The notes beneath the pieces were generated by a model that worked only from the letters and a program-made list of their open reading frames with translations, made no database searches and was not told where the DNA came from. The translations under genes and the position numbers were made by a program. A stretch of 64,000 bases of DNA from Peredibacter sp045999315 (GTDB lineage: Bacteria > Bdellovibrionota > Bacteriovoracia > Bacteriovoracales > Bacteriovoracaceae), in the NCBI RefSeq assembly GCF_045999315.1, contig NZ_CP174607.1, positions 2,604,001-2,668,000 on the forward strand, written 5' to 3'. Below, one piece after another: positions 1-7,710 of this stretch. Each line of letters begins with the position of its first letter. Positions within the stretch are counted from its first letter, which is position 1.

Positions 1-219
1 TTTAAAAGAACTGCGGTGAAGTTAAGTTGCAAAGACGGAACTTATTATCTGAACCAATCGAAAGTAAGTATGGCCTTTCATATGGAAGTTGAAGATGGGC
101 CTGTGCCATTGGTCTTCAAAGCTTCTGACATGCAACTAACTGTCCTAATGCATTCCAATACAAATATCGAAGCTGAACTTGAGCAGAAAGGTAAGACCAT
201 TTTGGGGAGCTGCGACTAA
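1..219 (+). CDS. C-terminal end of an unrecognised protein (partial)
   Basis: The reading frame is open to the left edge of the window, so this is most likely the tail of a longer gene and not a 67-residue protein beginning at the GTG at 16. The visible 72 residues alternate short polar and hydrophobic stretches, suggesting beta strands, and end in GSCD. No motif is recognised and no function is proposed. The stop is followed by 66 bases before the sensor kinase on the same strand. Confidence 0.5.
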   Translation, partial: FKRTAVKLSCKDGTYYLNQSKVSMAFHMEVEDGPVPLVFKASDMQLTVLMHSNTNIEAELEQKGKTILGSCD

Positions 220-285
220 TTCAGAGGGTCGAGAGTATTCTCCATCTTTGAAAGAAAGAACATCTTATGAGATTCTATTACTCTC

Positions 286-3057
286 ATGAGTAAGACCACC
301 CGGCCATGGACCAAAGAAGAACTACAAGAGATTGTTAATTTACCAACCCATTTGGTGGCGATCATTGCTGCTGATGGAACTTTGATAAATGTGGGTCCGG
401 TGGCCGATACTAGTCTTGGTTGGGAACCTCACGAAATTCAGGGCATGAACCTCAAAGAGTTTATTCATCCTGACGATATTCAAAAAACATCCGAAAGCAT
501 TCAGGAACTTTTAAAAGGCTCAAAAGATGTTCTCATTAATTTTACCAATCGCTGCTTAGGTAAAGATGGGGGATATCATTGGATCAATTGGGGAGGTCGC
601 GCCAGCGGTGGAAAAGTCTATGCTCTTGGAACAGATGTCACTGACAAGATTCAGTTTGAACAAGAACTCAATCTTCAGGCGATGGTGCTTGAGAGTATTT
701 CTGAAGGCGTTCTGATTTGTAATAAGCCGGGAATCATTGCGTATGCCAATACCGCGGAAGAAATGCTTTTTGGTTACGAACCAGAAGAACTCAATGGTAA
801 ACCGTTACAGACTTTAAATGCATGGTCCTCTGAAGAAAGTGAATTTCATCTTCGGGACGTGATGGATACCATAAGACAAAAAGGTGTCTGGAAGGGTGAG
901 TGGCTTAACCGAAAGAAAAACGGTGATATTGTCACCACTGCCTGTCGAGTAACTCCACTCACACTCAATGGGGAGAAAAATTTTGTCATCGTTCAGCGGG
1001 ACATCTCTCAAGAAAAGCAAAAAGAACAAGAACAAGAAAGAACGAGAAACCGGTTTAAGACCTTCTTTGAGCAATCCATTCTTCCGATGGAGATTTACAA
1101 TCTTGAAGGAGATCGGATCGCTGTTAACAAGGCCTGGTGCGAATTATTCAATCTTGGCCCTGATGAATTTCATAACAACATTTTAAAAGATTCTGCCGCC
1201 AAGGAAGTGGGGCTTTATCCATATGTTCTTCGCGCTTACGCTGGAGAAGCAGTGGATGCTCCCGCATTTTTGGCCGATCTTTCAAAATATTCTCCTAAAG
1301 GCCGATCCCGTTGGATCGAGGCCTGGCTTTCTCCCATCTTCGACGAAAATAAAAAAGTCATTGAGATCGCCATCGTTTTAAAAGACGTCACTGAAAGTAG
1401 GGAGACGCAGAGTAAACTTGAGCGCAGTATTGCGGAAAAAGACCTGGCCGAAAACCGTCTCTCTATGGCCGTTAACGCTGGCAAGATCGGGATTTGGGAA
1501 TGGAAACCATCCACAAATGAACTTCACTGGGACCATACGTTGTCGGAAATTTATGGTTATGAAAAAGGACAGTATCCAAAAAGTCTCGAAGAATATGAAA
1601 AACGGAATCATTCTGAGGACAATGCGGCGGTTCAGAGAATAATTAAACGTGCGATTCAAACCGGTGAGCCTTATGTGGTCGAGCATCGGATTTGGCGCTT
1701 AGACGGACAGGTCCGTTGGATTCAAGGTTCAGGCACCGCCTTTAAAGATGAGACTGGAAAAGTGATTCTTCTCATGGGAACAGTGATGGACATCACGGAT
1801 AAAAAAGTGGCCGTGGCCGATCAAAGTTTTCTTTCCCAGACCTCAGAGATCCTTTCAAGTTCCTTTAACTATCTGGAGAACCTTCAGAAGATGGCCGATT
1901 TTGCGGCAAGGTACTTTTGTGATGGCTGTTTGATAGATCAGCTTCATCCGGATGGCACGATTAAAAGAATCGTGGTGGGTGGAACAAGTGAGGAGATGAA
2001 GGAAAAACTTTTCAGTATCCATAATCACTATCCTCAGCGCTATACCCAGGAGCATCCTTTATTTATTTCACTCATTACCGGTCGAACGGTTGTGATTGAA
2101 GATATGTTAGAGTACTCAAAGTCTTATTGGAGCAAGTACCCTGAGGCCTATTTTACAGAATTAGATAGTGTGGGTTTTTACTCTGCGATTGTGGTTCGTC
2201 TCAAAGGAAAAGAAAATCTTTTGGGAACCATTACCTTTTTTACGACCAGAAATGGGCAGTATAAATTTGATGCTCGTTCAAAATGGCTGGCAGAAGAATT
2301 GGCCTATCGAACTTCCATGTCGATTGAAAACTCTCTTCTGTATCTTCATTCTCAAGAGGCGATTAAGTCTCGGGATGAGTTTCTTTCCATTGCTTCCCAT
2401 GAACTTAAAACTCCACTCACGAGTCTGACACTTCAGAACCAGATGAGAAAACGCCAATTGGAAAAAGATAAGTCAAAGGTGCTGAATGAAAAGACCATTC
2501 TAAAAATGATTGAGGCCGATGATCGACAACTTCGGCGTATTAACCGGCTCATTGATGACATGCTCGATATTGCTCGCATCCGTGCCGAGAAACTAACGAT
2601 TCATAAAGAACAGTTTGAATTTTGTGCCTTCGTTAAAGATGTGATTGAGCGGCTGAATCCTCAGATGCAGGCCGCGGGCTGCGAACTTACGGCACATTTC
2701 TGTCCGTCCGTGACGGTGGTTTGTGATTCATATCGAATTGAGCAGGTGGTGGTGAATATGCTCACCAATGCCATGAAGTATGGTGCCGGACGTCCGATTA
2801 ACATTGAAGTGACTTCCAATAACCTGAAAGTAAGTCTCATGGTCCATGATCAGGGCCCCGGAATTGATACAAAAGATCTCGAGAGAATTTTCCAGCGCTT
2901 TGAAAGAGCAGTCACAGGAAGAGAGATCAGTGGCCTGGGTCTCGGGCTCTATATCTCGCGCCAGATTGTTGAGCTTCATGACGGCGCCTTGTTTGTGACC
3001 AGCGAAATAGGGAGAGGTTCAACATTTATCATGGAACTTCCATTGGATCATGGTTGA
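286..3057 (+). CDS. Multi-PAS/GAF sensor histidine kinase
   Basis: A soluble 923-residue histidine kinase with no membrane segment, so it should sense a cytoplasmic signal. Roughly four PAS/PAC modules lie at residues 15-115, 125-245, 255-375 and 390-510, followed by a GAF-like domain at about 525-690. The dimerisation domain has the H-box SHELKTPLTSL with phospho-acceptor His705. The ATP-binding domain shows the N-box (NMLTNAMKYG, Asn824/Asn828), G1 box DQGPGID at about 855 and G2 box GLGLGL at about 883. No receiver or effector is fused. The nearest receiver is the stand-alone one at 3803, two genes downstream, a plausible but unproven partner. The gene overlaps the next by 8 bases. Specific ligand unknown. 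Confidence 0.93.
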   Translation: MSKTTRPWTKEELQEIVNLPTHLVAIIAADGTLINVGPVADTSLGWEPHEIQGMNLKEFIHPDDIQKTSESIQELLKGSKDVLINFTNRCLGKDGGYHWINWGGRASGGKVYALGTDVTDKIQFEQELNLQAMVLESISEGVLICNKPGIIAYANTAEEMLFGYEPEELNGKPLQTLNAWSSEESEFHLRDVMDTIRQKGVWKGEWLNRKKNGDIVTTACRVTPLTLNGEKNFVIVQRDISQEKQKEQEQERTRNRFKTFFEQSILPMEIYNLEGDRIAVNKAWCELFNLGPDEFHNNILKDSAAKEVGLYPYVLRAYAGEAVDAPAFLADLSKYSPKGRSRWIEAWLSPIFDENKKVIEIAIVLKDVTESRETQSKLERSIAEKDLAENRLSMAVNAGKIGIWEWKPSTNELHWDHTLSEIYGYEKGQYPKSLEEYEKRNHSEDNAAVQRIIKRAIQTGEPYVVEHRIWRLDGQVRWIQGSGTAFKDETGKVILLMGTVMDITDKKVAVADQSFLSQTSEILSSSFNYLENLQKMADFAARYFCDGCLIDQLHPDGTIKRIVVGGTSEEMKEKLFSIHNHYPQRYTQEHPLFISLITGRTVVIEDMLEYSKSYWSKYPEAYFTELDSVGFYSAIVVRLKGKENLLGTITFFTTRNGQYKFDARSKWLAEELAYRTSMSIENSLLYLHSQEAIKSRDEFLSIASHELKTPLTSLTLQNQMRKRQLEKDKSKVLNEKTILKMIEADDRQLRRINRLIDDMLDIARIRAEKLTIHKEQFEFCAFVKDVIERLNPQMQAAGCELTAHFCPSVTVVCDSYRIEQVVVNMLTNAMKYGAGRPINIEVTSNNLKVSLMVHDQGPGIDTKDLERIFQRFERAVTGREISGLGLGLYISRQIVELHDGALFVTSEIGRGSTFIMELPLDHG

Positions 3058-3631
3058 GCTACACCCTTACGGAGAGTTTATTCCTAAAAATCCCCGCACC
3101 ATGATCGTCGGGAGCTTTCCTATTGGAAAATTCAGCAATCCTAAGAAACGTTCTGAAATAAAGCCCCACGAATTAGATTTTTTCTTCGGTGGTGAAAGAA
3201 ACCTTCTGTGGAAACTTTTGGGTCTTTGTTTTGATCGTGAGCTTAAAACCAAGCGAGATGTGATTCAACTTCTGGAGGAGCAAGGAATTGCTGTAGGAGA
3301 CGTGATTAAGTCCTGTAGACGCAAGAATGGTGGGGCCTCGGACTCAGATCTCTATCAGATTAAATGGAATGAAGAACTCATTGATATCATCCGAGATAAC
3401 GGTATTAAGAAGATCTTCTTCACCTCAAAGAAAGTAGAGGGCTGGTTTAATAAATTGTTTCCAGAATCATCAGATTTAGAAAAAGTAACCCTGATTTCTC
3501 CTTCAGGCCAAAGTGTAAGAAGCCTCTCCTGGCACCCGGATTATAAGGCCTGGGAGAAAACTCATAGGGGCGAACCAAAGTTTAATTTTATTTTAAACGA
3601 TTACCGCTTAAAGTTTAGAACAATAAGTTAG
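3050..3631 (+). CDS. Uracil-DNA glycosylase superfamily-like protein
   Basis: A 193-residue protein whose N-terminal MIVGSFPIGKF resembles the first conserved motif of the UDG/MUG superfamily (a Gly-x-x-Pro water-activating loop) and whose later LISPSGQSV resembles the C-terminal Ser/Pro DNA-intercalation motif. If correct it would excise uracil or mismatched bases from DNA. Length fits small UDG-family members. It overlaps the kinase gene by 8 bases, so translation is probably coupled, but a functional link is not evident. The family assignment rests on two short motifs and spacing; the catalytic residue cannot be confirmed by eye, and a nucleoside-binding protein of the same fold is possible. 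Confidence 0.45.
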   Translation: MVELHPYGEFIPKNPRTMIVGSFPIGKFSNPKKRSEIKPHELDFFFGGERNLLWKLLGLCFDRELKTKRDVIQLLEEQGIAVGDVIKSCRRKNGGASDSDLYQIKWNEELIDIIRDNGIKKIFFTSKKVEGWFNKLFPESSDLEKVTLISPSGQSVRSLSWHPDYKAWEKTHRGEPKFNFILNDYRLKFRTIS

Positions 3632-3766
3632 CTTAAGAACCTATACCTAATCTTAAGGTTGGGAACGATTTTTGCATCTTTTTGCACCTTTTAATTGTCA
3701 CCTTTCTTCAAAAAATATGTAATAATTCCAAGTGCTCATCAATTTATGCTGGGCTTTTTCCCGAAA

Positions 3767-3793
3767 TTGACTTTTTTAAAGGTAAGGGATAAT
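3767..3793 (+). promoter_or_regulatory. Possible sigma70-type promoter for the receiver gene
   Basis: TTGACT at 3767-3772 and GATAAT at 3788-3793 are close to the -35 and -10 consensus, but the spacer is only 15 bases. An overlapping TAATTC at 3790 would give 17 bases but a poorer match. Transcription would start within about 10 bases of the ATG at 3803, so the mRNA could be nearly leaderless. Confidence 0.3.
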
Positions 3794-3802
3794 TCTCAAC
3801 CA

Positions 3803-4162
3803 ATGACTAAGCGTATTCTAGTAGTTGAAGATGATACCTCGATTCGAGAACTCCTTGTTGAGCTTCTTGAAAGTGAGGGTTATGCAGTGTCTTCTGCTAT
3901 CAATGGTCTCGAAGGATTAAAATACCTTCAGACTCAAGGAAATCCTGATCTCATCCTGATAGACCTGATGATGCCGGTTATGGACGGCTATTCTTTTCGT
4001 ACTGAACAATTGAAAAACTCCAATTGGGCGAGCATTCCGACCGTGGTCATGTCGGCCGAGGCCAATGCCAAAGAAAAGATGAAAAACTTCAATATCACCG
4101 CTTTCCTCAGCAAGCCGGTTGAACTCGACACAATTCTTAAGACTGTCGCTCGATTTTCTTAG
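3803..4162 (+). CDS. Stand-alone response regulator receiver (CheY-like)
   Basis: A single REC domain of 119 residues beginning MTKRILVVEDD. The acidic pocket (Glu9, Asp10, Asp11), phospho-acceptor Asp54 in LIDLMMP, the Ser/Ala switch region (VVMSAEAN) and the conserved Lys (LSKPVE) are all present, so it should be phosphorylatable. There is no output domain, implying action by protein contact. I chose the ATG at 3803 over an in-frame start at 3695, because the extra 36 residues fall outside the REC fold and read like untranslated leader. The multi-PAS kinase upstream may be its donor. Confidence 0.88.
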   Translation: MTKRILVVEDDTSIRELLVELLESEGYAVSSAINGLEGLKYLQTQGNPDLILIDLMMPVMDGYSFRTEQLKNSNWASIPTVVMSAEANAKEKMKNFNITAFLSKPVELDTILKTVARFS

Positions 4163-4214
4163 TTCCCTTCAGTTATAATTTCCTCGTTACATTTCTTTTA
4201 ACAAAGTTGGTCCT

Positions 4215-4556
4215 ATGTACAAACTATTTGGCATTCCTAATTGTGATACCGTGAAAAAGGCGCGCACTTATCTTGATAAGAAGAAAGTGAACGTTGAGTT
4301 CATTGATTTTAAAAAGATCAAACCTGAGGCAGGAGACATCGAAAGATGGAGCGAGGTCTTTGGTGGACTTCCGGTAAACACCAAGGGTGTTACTTACAAA
4401 AAATTTAAAGATGAATATGAGGCCCTGGCCCCGAAGGCCAAGATCAAATTTCTAATTGAAAATACTTCAATGATTAAAAGACCAATCCTGGAGAAGAACG
4501 GGAAAGTGTTGGCCTTTGGTTTTGATGAAGACAGCTACAAGGAAGTTGTAAAATGA
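4215..4556 (+). CDS. ArsC/Spx-family thioredoxin-fold protein (YffB-like)
   Basis: A 113-residue thioredoxin-fold protein of the ArsC/Spx family. The N-terminus YKLFGIPNCDTVKKARTYL carries a single active-site Cys in the position used by arsenate reductases, and the C-terminal half has the family signature MIKRPIL. The second Cys of Spx-type regulators is absent and the overall pattern is closest to YffB, a glutathione-dependent reductase of unsettled substrate. It overlaps the downstream carboxypeptidase by the ATGA junction, so the two are probably co-translated. Arsenate reduction as such is not supported because no other ars gene is nearby. Confidence 0.8.
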   Translation: MYKLFGIPNCDTVKKARTYLDKKKVNVEFIDFKKIKPEAGDIERWSEVFGGLPVNTKGVTYKKFKDEYEALAPKAKIKFLIENTSMIKRPILEKNGKVLAFGFDEDSYKEVVK

Positions 4557-6007
4557 GTACTAAAAAAGTTCAGGAATATCTAAAAGAAGTCTCTTATTTA
4601 AAGAGCATTCAGGCCCTCCTTCATTGGGACATGGAAACCATGATGCCAAAGGGGGCGGTGGAAGATCGCGCGGAACACTTGAGTTACATTGGTTCAAAAA
4701 TTCACTCTCAGATCACTTCCAAGCAATATGCCTCGCTTTTAAAAGAGATGGAGGGCATGCGCCTAAAACCGCGCGAGAAAAAGCTTTTGAAAGAGCTTAA
4801 GTGGGACTATGACTTGTTTCATGCTCTTCCTGAAAAACACGTGGTAGAGCTTTCTAAAGCACAAACCATGGCCACTCACGCTTGGGCAGAAGCTAGAAAG
4901 AAGAATGATTGGAGTGCTTTCAAACCGCACCTTCAAAAACTCATTGATCTAAAAAAACGCGAGGCCACTTTCTATAAAACGAAGACTCCTTACGATGCCC
5001 TCATTCGTCTTCACGACAAAGAATTTTCTTCAGCGGAAATTGACAGGCTTTTCGGGGACCTGAAGAAGGGGCTTCTAAAGCTTTCTCATGCAGTTGAAAA
5101 AGACAAGACCTTTGTAAAAGTAAAAGGCCTTAAGGGTCCATTTGATATTGATGCGCAAAAGAAGCTGAGTGCCTATGCCGTACAGCTTTGTGGCCTTCCT
5201 GCTTCTCACTCACGCTTGGATGAATCAGTTCATCCGTTCAGCATTAATATTTCTCCACTGGACCAGCGGATCACCACTCGTTATACGACTGAGAACCTGG
5301 ATTCTCTTTCTTCAACCATGCACGAAGTTGGTCATGCCCTTTATGAGCACAACCTTCCACGTGAATGGGCCGGAACTCCGTTCCAGGAAGCGATTTCACT
5401 TTCAGTCCATGAGTCTCAGTCTCGTTTCTGGGAAAACGTTGTAGGGCGCTCACGTGCTTTCTGCCACTTCATTCATCCGAAGATGAAAGAGTTATTCCCG
5501 ACGGCCATGAAAGGGGTGAGCGAAGAGGCACTTTATCACATCTTCAATAAATCAGTTCCTGGTATGATCCGTGTAGAGGAGTGTGAGCTTTATTACAACT
5601 TCCACATCATCATCCGTTACGAAATTGAAGAAATGATTTTCAATCAAGGCCTCAAAGCGGCCGATATTCCAGCGATATGGAATGAGAAGTACAAAGAGTA
5701 TCTCGGCCTCACACCTAAGACCTACGCTGAAGGACTTATGCAGGACTCTCACTGGGCCGGTGGTGCTTTTGGTTATTTCCCGACATATACATTAGGAAAT
5801 CTTATCTCAGGCACGATCTATCAGAAGATGAAAAAAGATATGCCGAACTTCAAGAAAGACGTTGGAAACGGGAAGCTCGGGAAAATCGGCGAGTACTTAA
5901 AGGAAAATATTCACTCGAAGGGACGCTCAGTGGACGCCAAGGACATTGTGGGTAAACTGGATGTGAAAGATTATCTGAATTATCTGACTGAAAAGTTTGA
6001 GGTGTAA
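4553..6007 (+). CDS. M32 family metallocarboxypeptidase (Taq type)
   Basis: A 484-residue cytoplasmic zinc carboxypeptidase of family M32, which removes C-terminal residues from peptides. The metal site HEVGH spans His257-Glu258-His261, preceded by the family pattern of a long helical N-terminal lid. The downstream sequences ISLSVHESQSRFWENVVGRS and GMIRVEECEL match conserved M32 blocks, including the third metal ligand Glu in HESQSR. Length is close to the usual 490-510. No signal peptide is visible. Translation is coupled to the ArsC-like gene (ATGA), and the zinc-ribbon gene starts immediately after the stop. Confidence 0.93.
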   Translation: MSTKKVQEYLKEVSYLKSIQALLHWDMETMMPKGAVEDRAEHLSYIGSKIHSQITSKQYASLLKEMEGMRLKPREKKLLKELKWDYDLFHALPEKHVVELSKAQTMATHAWAEARKKNDWSAFKPHLQKLIDLKKREATFYKTKTPYDALIRLHDKEFSSAEIDRLFGDLKKGLLKLSHAVEKDKTFVKVKGLKGPFDIDAQKKLSAYAVQLCGLPASHSRLDESVHPFSINISPLDQRITTRYTTENLDSLSSTMHEVGHALYEHNLPREWAGTPFQEAISLSVHESQSRFWENVVGRSRAFCHFIHPKMKELFPTAMKGVSEEALYHIFNKSVPGMIRVEECELYYNFHIIIRYEIEEMIFNQGLKAADIPAIWNEKYKEYLGLTPKTYAEGLMQDSHWAGGAFGYFPTYTLGNLISGTIYQKMKKDMPNFKKDVGNGKLGKIGEYLKENIHSKGRSVDAKDIVGKLDVKDYLNYLTEKFEV

Positions 6008-6349
6008 GTGGAAGATCTATTTTTAGGTGTCATGGACCTTCAGGATGCTAAGAACCACCAGTATCGTTTGAAAGCGATGGGTGTTGAGCTGCTTCTTAAG
6101 ACCAACCCTCAAACCTGCACGACCGGTTGTAAAGTGACAGTAGAGGTGTGGGGGAAAGGTGAAGATCAGGAAGTTTTGCAGAAGCACTTTCAGAATGATT
6201 ATCTAAAACACGTAAAAGGCCATGTGCCGAACTTTGAGCATATGAACCAGGTGTTTGACCCCACGGCATCAGAAGTGATTTGTCAGGCATGTGGAGCGAA
6301 GTTTGCTCCGACAGCTTCAGAGTGTCCGGACTGTGGTTTAGTCTATTAG
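6008..6349 (+). CDS. Small C-terminal zinc-ribbon protein of unknown function
   Basis: A 113-residue protein starting at a GTG placed directly after the stop of the carboxypeptidase gene. The C-terminus carries two CxxC knuckles (CQAC about 16 residues before CPDC), a typical zinc ribbon. The first 85 residues form an alpha/beta region with two further Cys in TCTTGC and are not recognised. Position suggests co-expression with the peptidase, possibly as an accessory factor, but this is inference only. An intrinsic terminator lies just past its stop. Confidence 0.7.
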   Translation: MEDLFLGVMDLQDAKNHQYRLKAMGVELLLKTNPQTCTTGCKVTVEVWGKGEDQEVLQKHFQNDYLKHVKGHVPNFEHMNQVFDPTASEVICQACGAKFAPTASECPDCGLVY

Positions 6350-6747
6350 TAATCGCCTCTTCGGAGGCGTTTTTTCTCAGAATCTTTCTTCTTCGAATTT
6401 AATCTCTTTAAAACAGCGCTGCGTTTTGGTTTGGTCGCCTTCCTGATCTTTGGAGGGCGGGCCACATCATTAATCATAAAGTGAATTCTTTCCACACACG
6501 CATCTTGATTCATTTTTTGACTTCGGTGTTCCTGGCAAGTGATCTGAACTTCACCACTGTCTAAAATAAACTGACCATACTTGTTTTTAAAGCGTTCAAT
6601 CACATCAGGACGGCAGGCAATGGTTTCAAAGACCTTCCAATAAAGGATGACCTTGGTGTTCACCTTATTAACGTTTTGTCCGCCAGCGCCACTTGAGCGC
6701 GCGTAGGAGAAATTGAATTCAGAAAAAGGTATTTTAATCTTATCCAT
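6346..6747 (-). CDS. arfB: Peptidyl-tRNA hydrolase ArfB (YaeJ-type ribosome rescue factor)
   Basis: A 133-residue protein with a class I release-factor catalytic domain. It includes the GGQ motif in the block SSGAGGQNVNK, used to hydrolyse peptidyl-tRNA, and a Lys/Arg-rich C-terminal tail (from about residue 105) of the kind that occupies the mRNA channel of stalled ribosomes. It lacks the codon-recognition domains of RF1/RF2. I set the start at 6747 (MDKIKIPFSEF), because a longer frame to 6816 adds an unrelated extension and would overlap the divergent GIY-YIG gene. The last codons overlap the terminator of the opposite operon. Confidence 0.9.
   Translation of the reverse strand: MDKIKIPFSEFNFSYARSSGAGGQNVNKVNTKVILYWKVFETIACRPDVIERFKNKYGQFILDSGEVQITCQEHRSQKMNQDACVERIHFMINDVARPPKIRKATKPKRSAVLKRLNSKKKDSEKKRLRRGDY
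6354..6375 (+). terminator. Intrinsic terminator inside the 3' end of arfB
   Basis: CGCCTC, loop TTCG, GAGGCG, then six T residues: a 6-bp perfect GC-rich stem with a stable UUCG-type tetraloop, starting 4 bases after the zinc-ribbon stop codon. It ends the 4215-6349 operon. The same bases encode the Arg-rich C-terminus of the convergent arfB. Confidence 0.9.
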
Positions 6748-6765
6748 ACAGGATATGATTATAGC

Positions 6766-7035
6766 ATGAAAGCGTCCCCTTGGTTTGTTTACATCATCCA
6801 GAATGAAAAAGGTCATTACTACACCGGAATCACCACGGATTTAGAGCGTCGTTTGAAAGAGCACAGCTCTTCCAAAAAAGGGGCGAAGTTTTTTCGGACA
6901 GGTGCCCCTGTAGACATGGTTTTTACCAAGAAATTTGCCAACAGGTCTCTCGCTTCAAAGTTTGAGGCGCTAGTTAAAAAACTCAGTCGAGCAGAAAAAA
7001 TAAATCTCGTGACTACCAGGAAGGTAAAGTTATGA
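6766..7035 (+). CDS. GIY-YIG domain protein (UPF0213/YhbQ-like)
   Basis: An 89-residue single-domain GIY-YIG protein. The N-terminal WFVYIIQNEKGHYYTGITTD gives the two core strands (VYI and YTGIT in place of GIY and YIG), followed by the conserved Arg in LERRLKEH and a Glu in FEALVKKLSR. Family members such as YhbQ have nuclease activity on damaged or branched DNA, although cellular roles are poorly settled. It diverges from arfB with an 18-base gap and overlaps the acyltransferase gene by ATGA. Confidence 0.88.
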   Translation: MKASPWFVYIIQNEKGHYYTGITTDLERRLKEHSSSKKGAKFFRTGAPVDMVFTKKFANRSLASKFEALVKKLSRAEKINLVTTRKVKL

Positions 7036-7604
7036 TGCGCTCTATTTGCACGTTTCTTTTTAAAGCGTCTGGTTGGACCTTTAAGAGTGATCTTCCAAAG
7101 GATCTGCGCTCTTTTATTTTTCTAGGTGCTCCTCATACATCTAATCATGACTTTGTTCCGGCCATGGCCGTGGCAACTCTTATGAACCGAAATACGAGAT
7201 TTATTATTAAAGATGATTGGGTGAAATTTCCCTTCGGACTCATTATGAGGCCGGCCGGTGCTATTGGATTGGATCGTAAGAAACTCACTGAAGCGGGACA
7301 TGCCAGTAATACCGACTTAATGGCCCAACTATTTAAGGACTATAAGGAACTGGTTCTGATGATTGCTCCGGAGGGGACCCGTAAGGCCACGGACGCTTGG
7401 AAAACCGGATTTTATTATATTGCTCAAAAGGCCAAGGTTCCGATCGTTTTAGGTTATGCGGACTTCCCTAAGAAGATTGCCGGTACGGGGCCCGTGATCT
7501 ATCCCACGGATTTTGAGAAGGACATGAAGCAAATCATGGACTTCTACCGAAACATTACGGGAAAGGTCCCCGGAAATTTTAAATTGGATGCTCGCTATCA
7601 ATAA
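7032..7604 (+). CDS. LPLAT-family glycerophospholipid acyltransferase
   Basis: A 190-residue acyltransferase of the PlsC/LPLAT superfamily. The catalytic HX4D motif is His35-Asp40 in APHTSNHD, and the glycerol-phosphate-binding EGTR motif is at 114-117 in IAPEGTRK. No long membrane anchor is evident. It likely transfers an acyl chain to a lysophospholipid or related acceptor at the inner membrane; the substrate is not determined by sequence. It is shorter than PlsC (about 240) and similar in length to the small YihG/MSMEG-type members. Co-translated with the GIY-YIG gene (ATGA). Confidence 0.87.
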   Translation: MMRSICTFLFKASGWTFKSDLPKDLRSFIFLGAPHTSNHDFVPAMAVATLMNRNTRFIIKDDWVKFPFGLIMRPAGAIGLDRKKLTEAGHASNTDLMAQLFKDYKELVLMIAPEGTRKATDAWKTGFYYIAQKAKVPIVLGYADFPKKIAGTGPVIYPTDFEKDMKQIMDFYRNITGKVPGNFKLDARYQ

Positions 7605-7710
7605 CATTAATTCCGCTTTAATAATTCCAAAGCATTTTAATTCGATCTTGCGCTCAACTTTAGCTGTTGATCCTCCGAACTGAAGCTTATCTAAAGCTTG
7701 GGGATCATTA

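Noticed and set aside
16..219. A short complete gene starting at GTG 16
   Set aside because: The frame is open to base 1 with coding-like sequence, so it is more likely the tail of a longer gene.
3634..3655. Two CTTAAG copies as a possible hairpin after the UDG-like gene
   Set aside because: Only a 6-bp AT-rich stem with no neighbouring pairing; not convincing as a terminator.
4215..4556. Arsenate resistance gene arsC
   Set aside because: Family pattern is YffB/Spx-like and no arsB, acr3 or arsR gene is near, so a resistance role is not supported.
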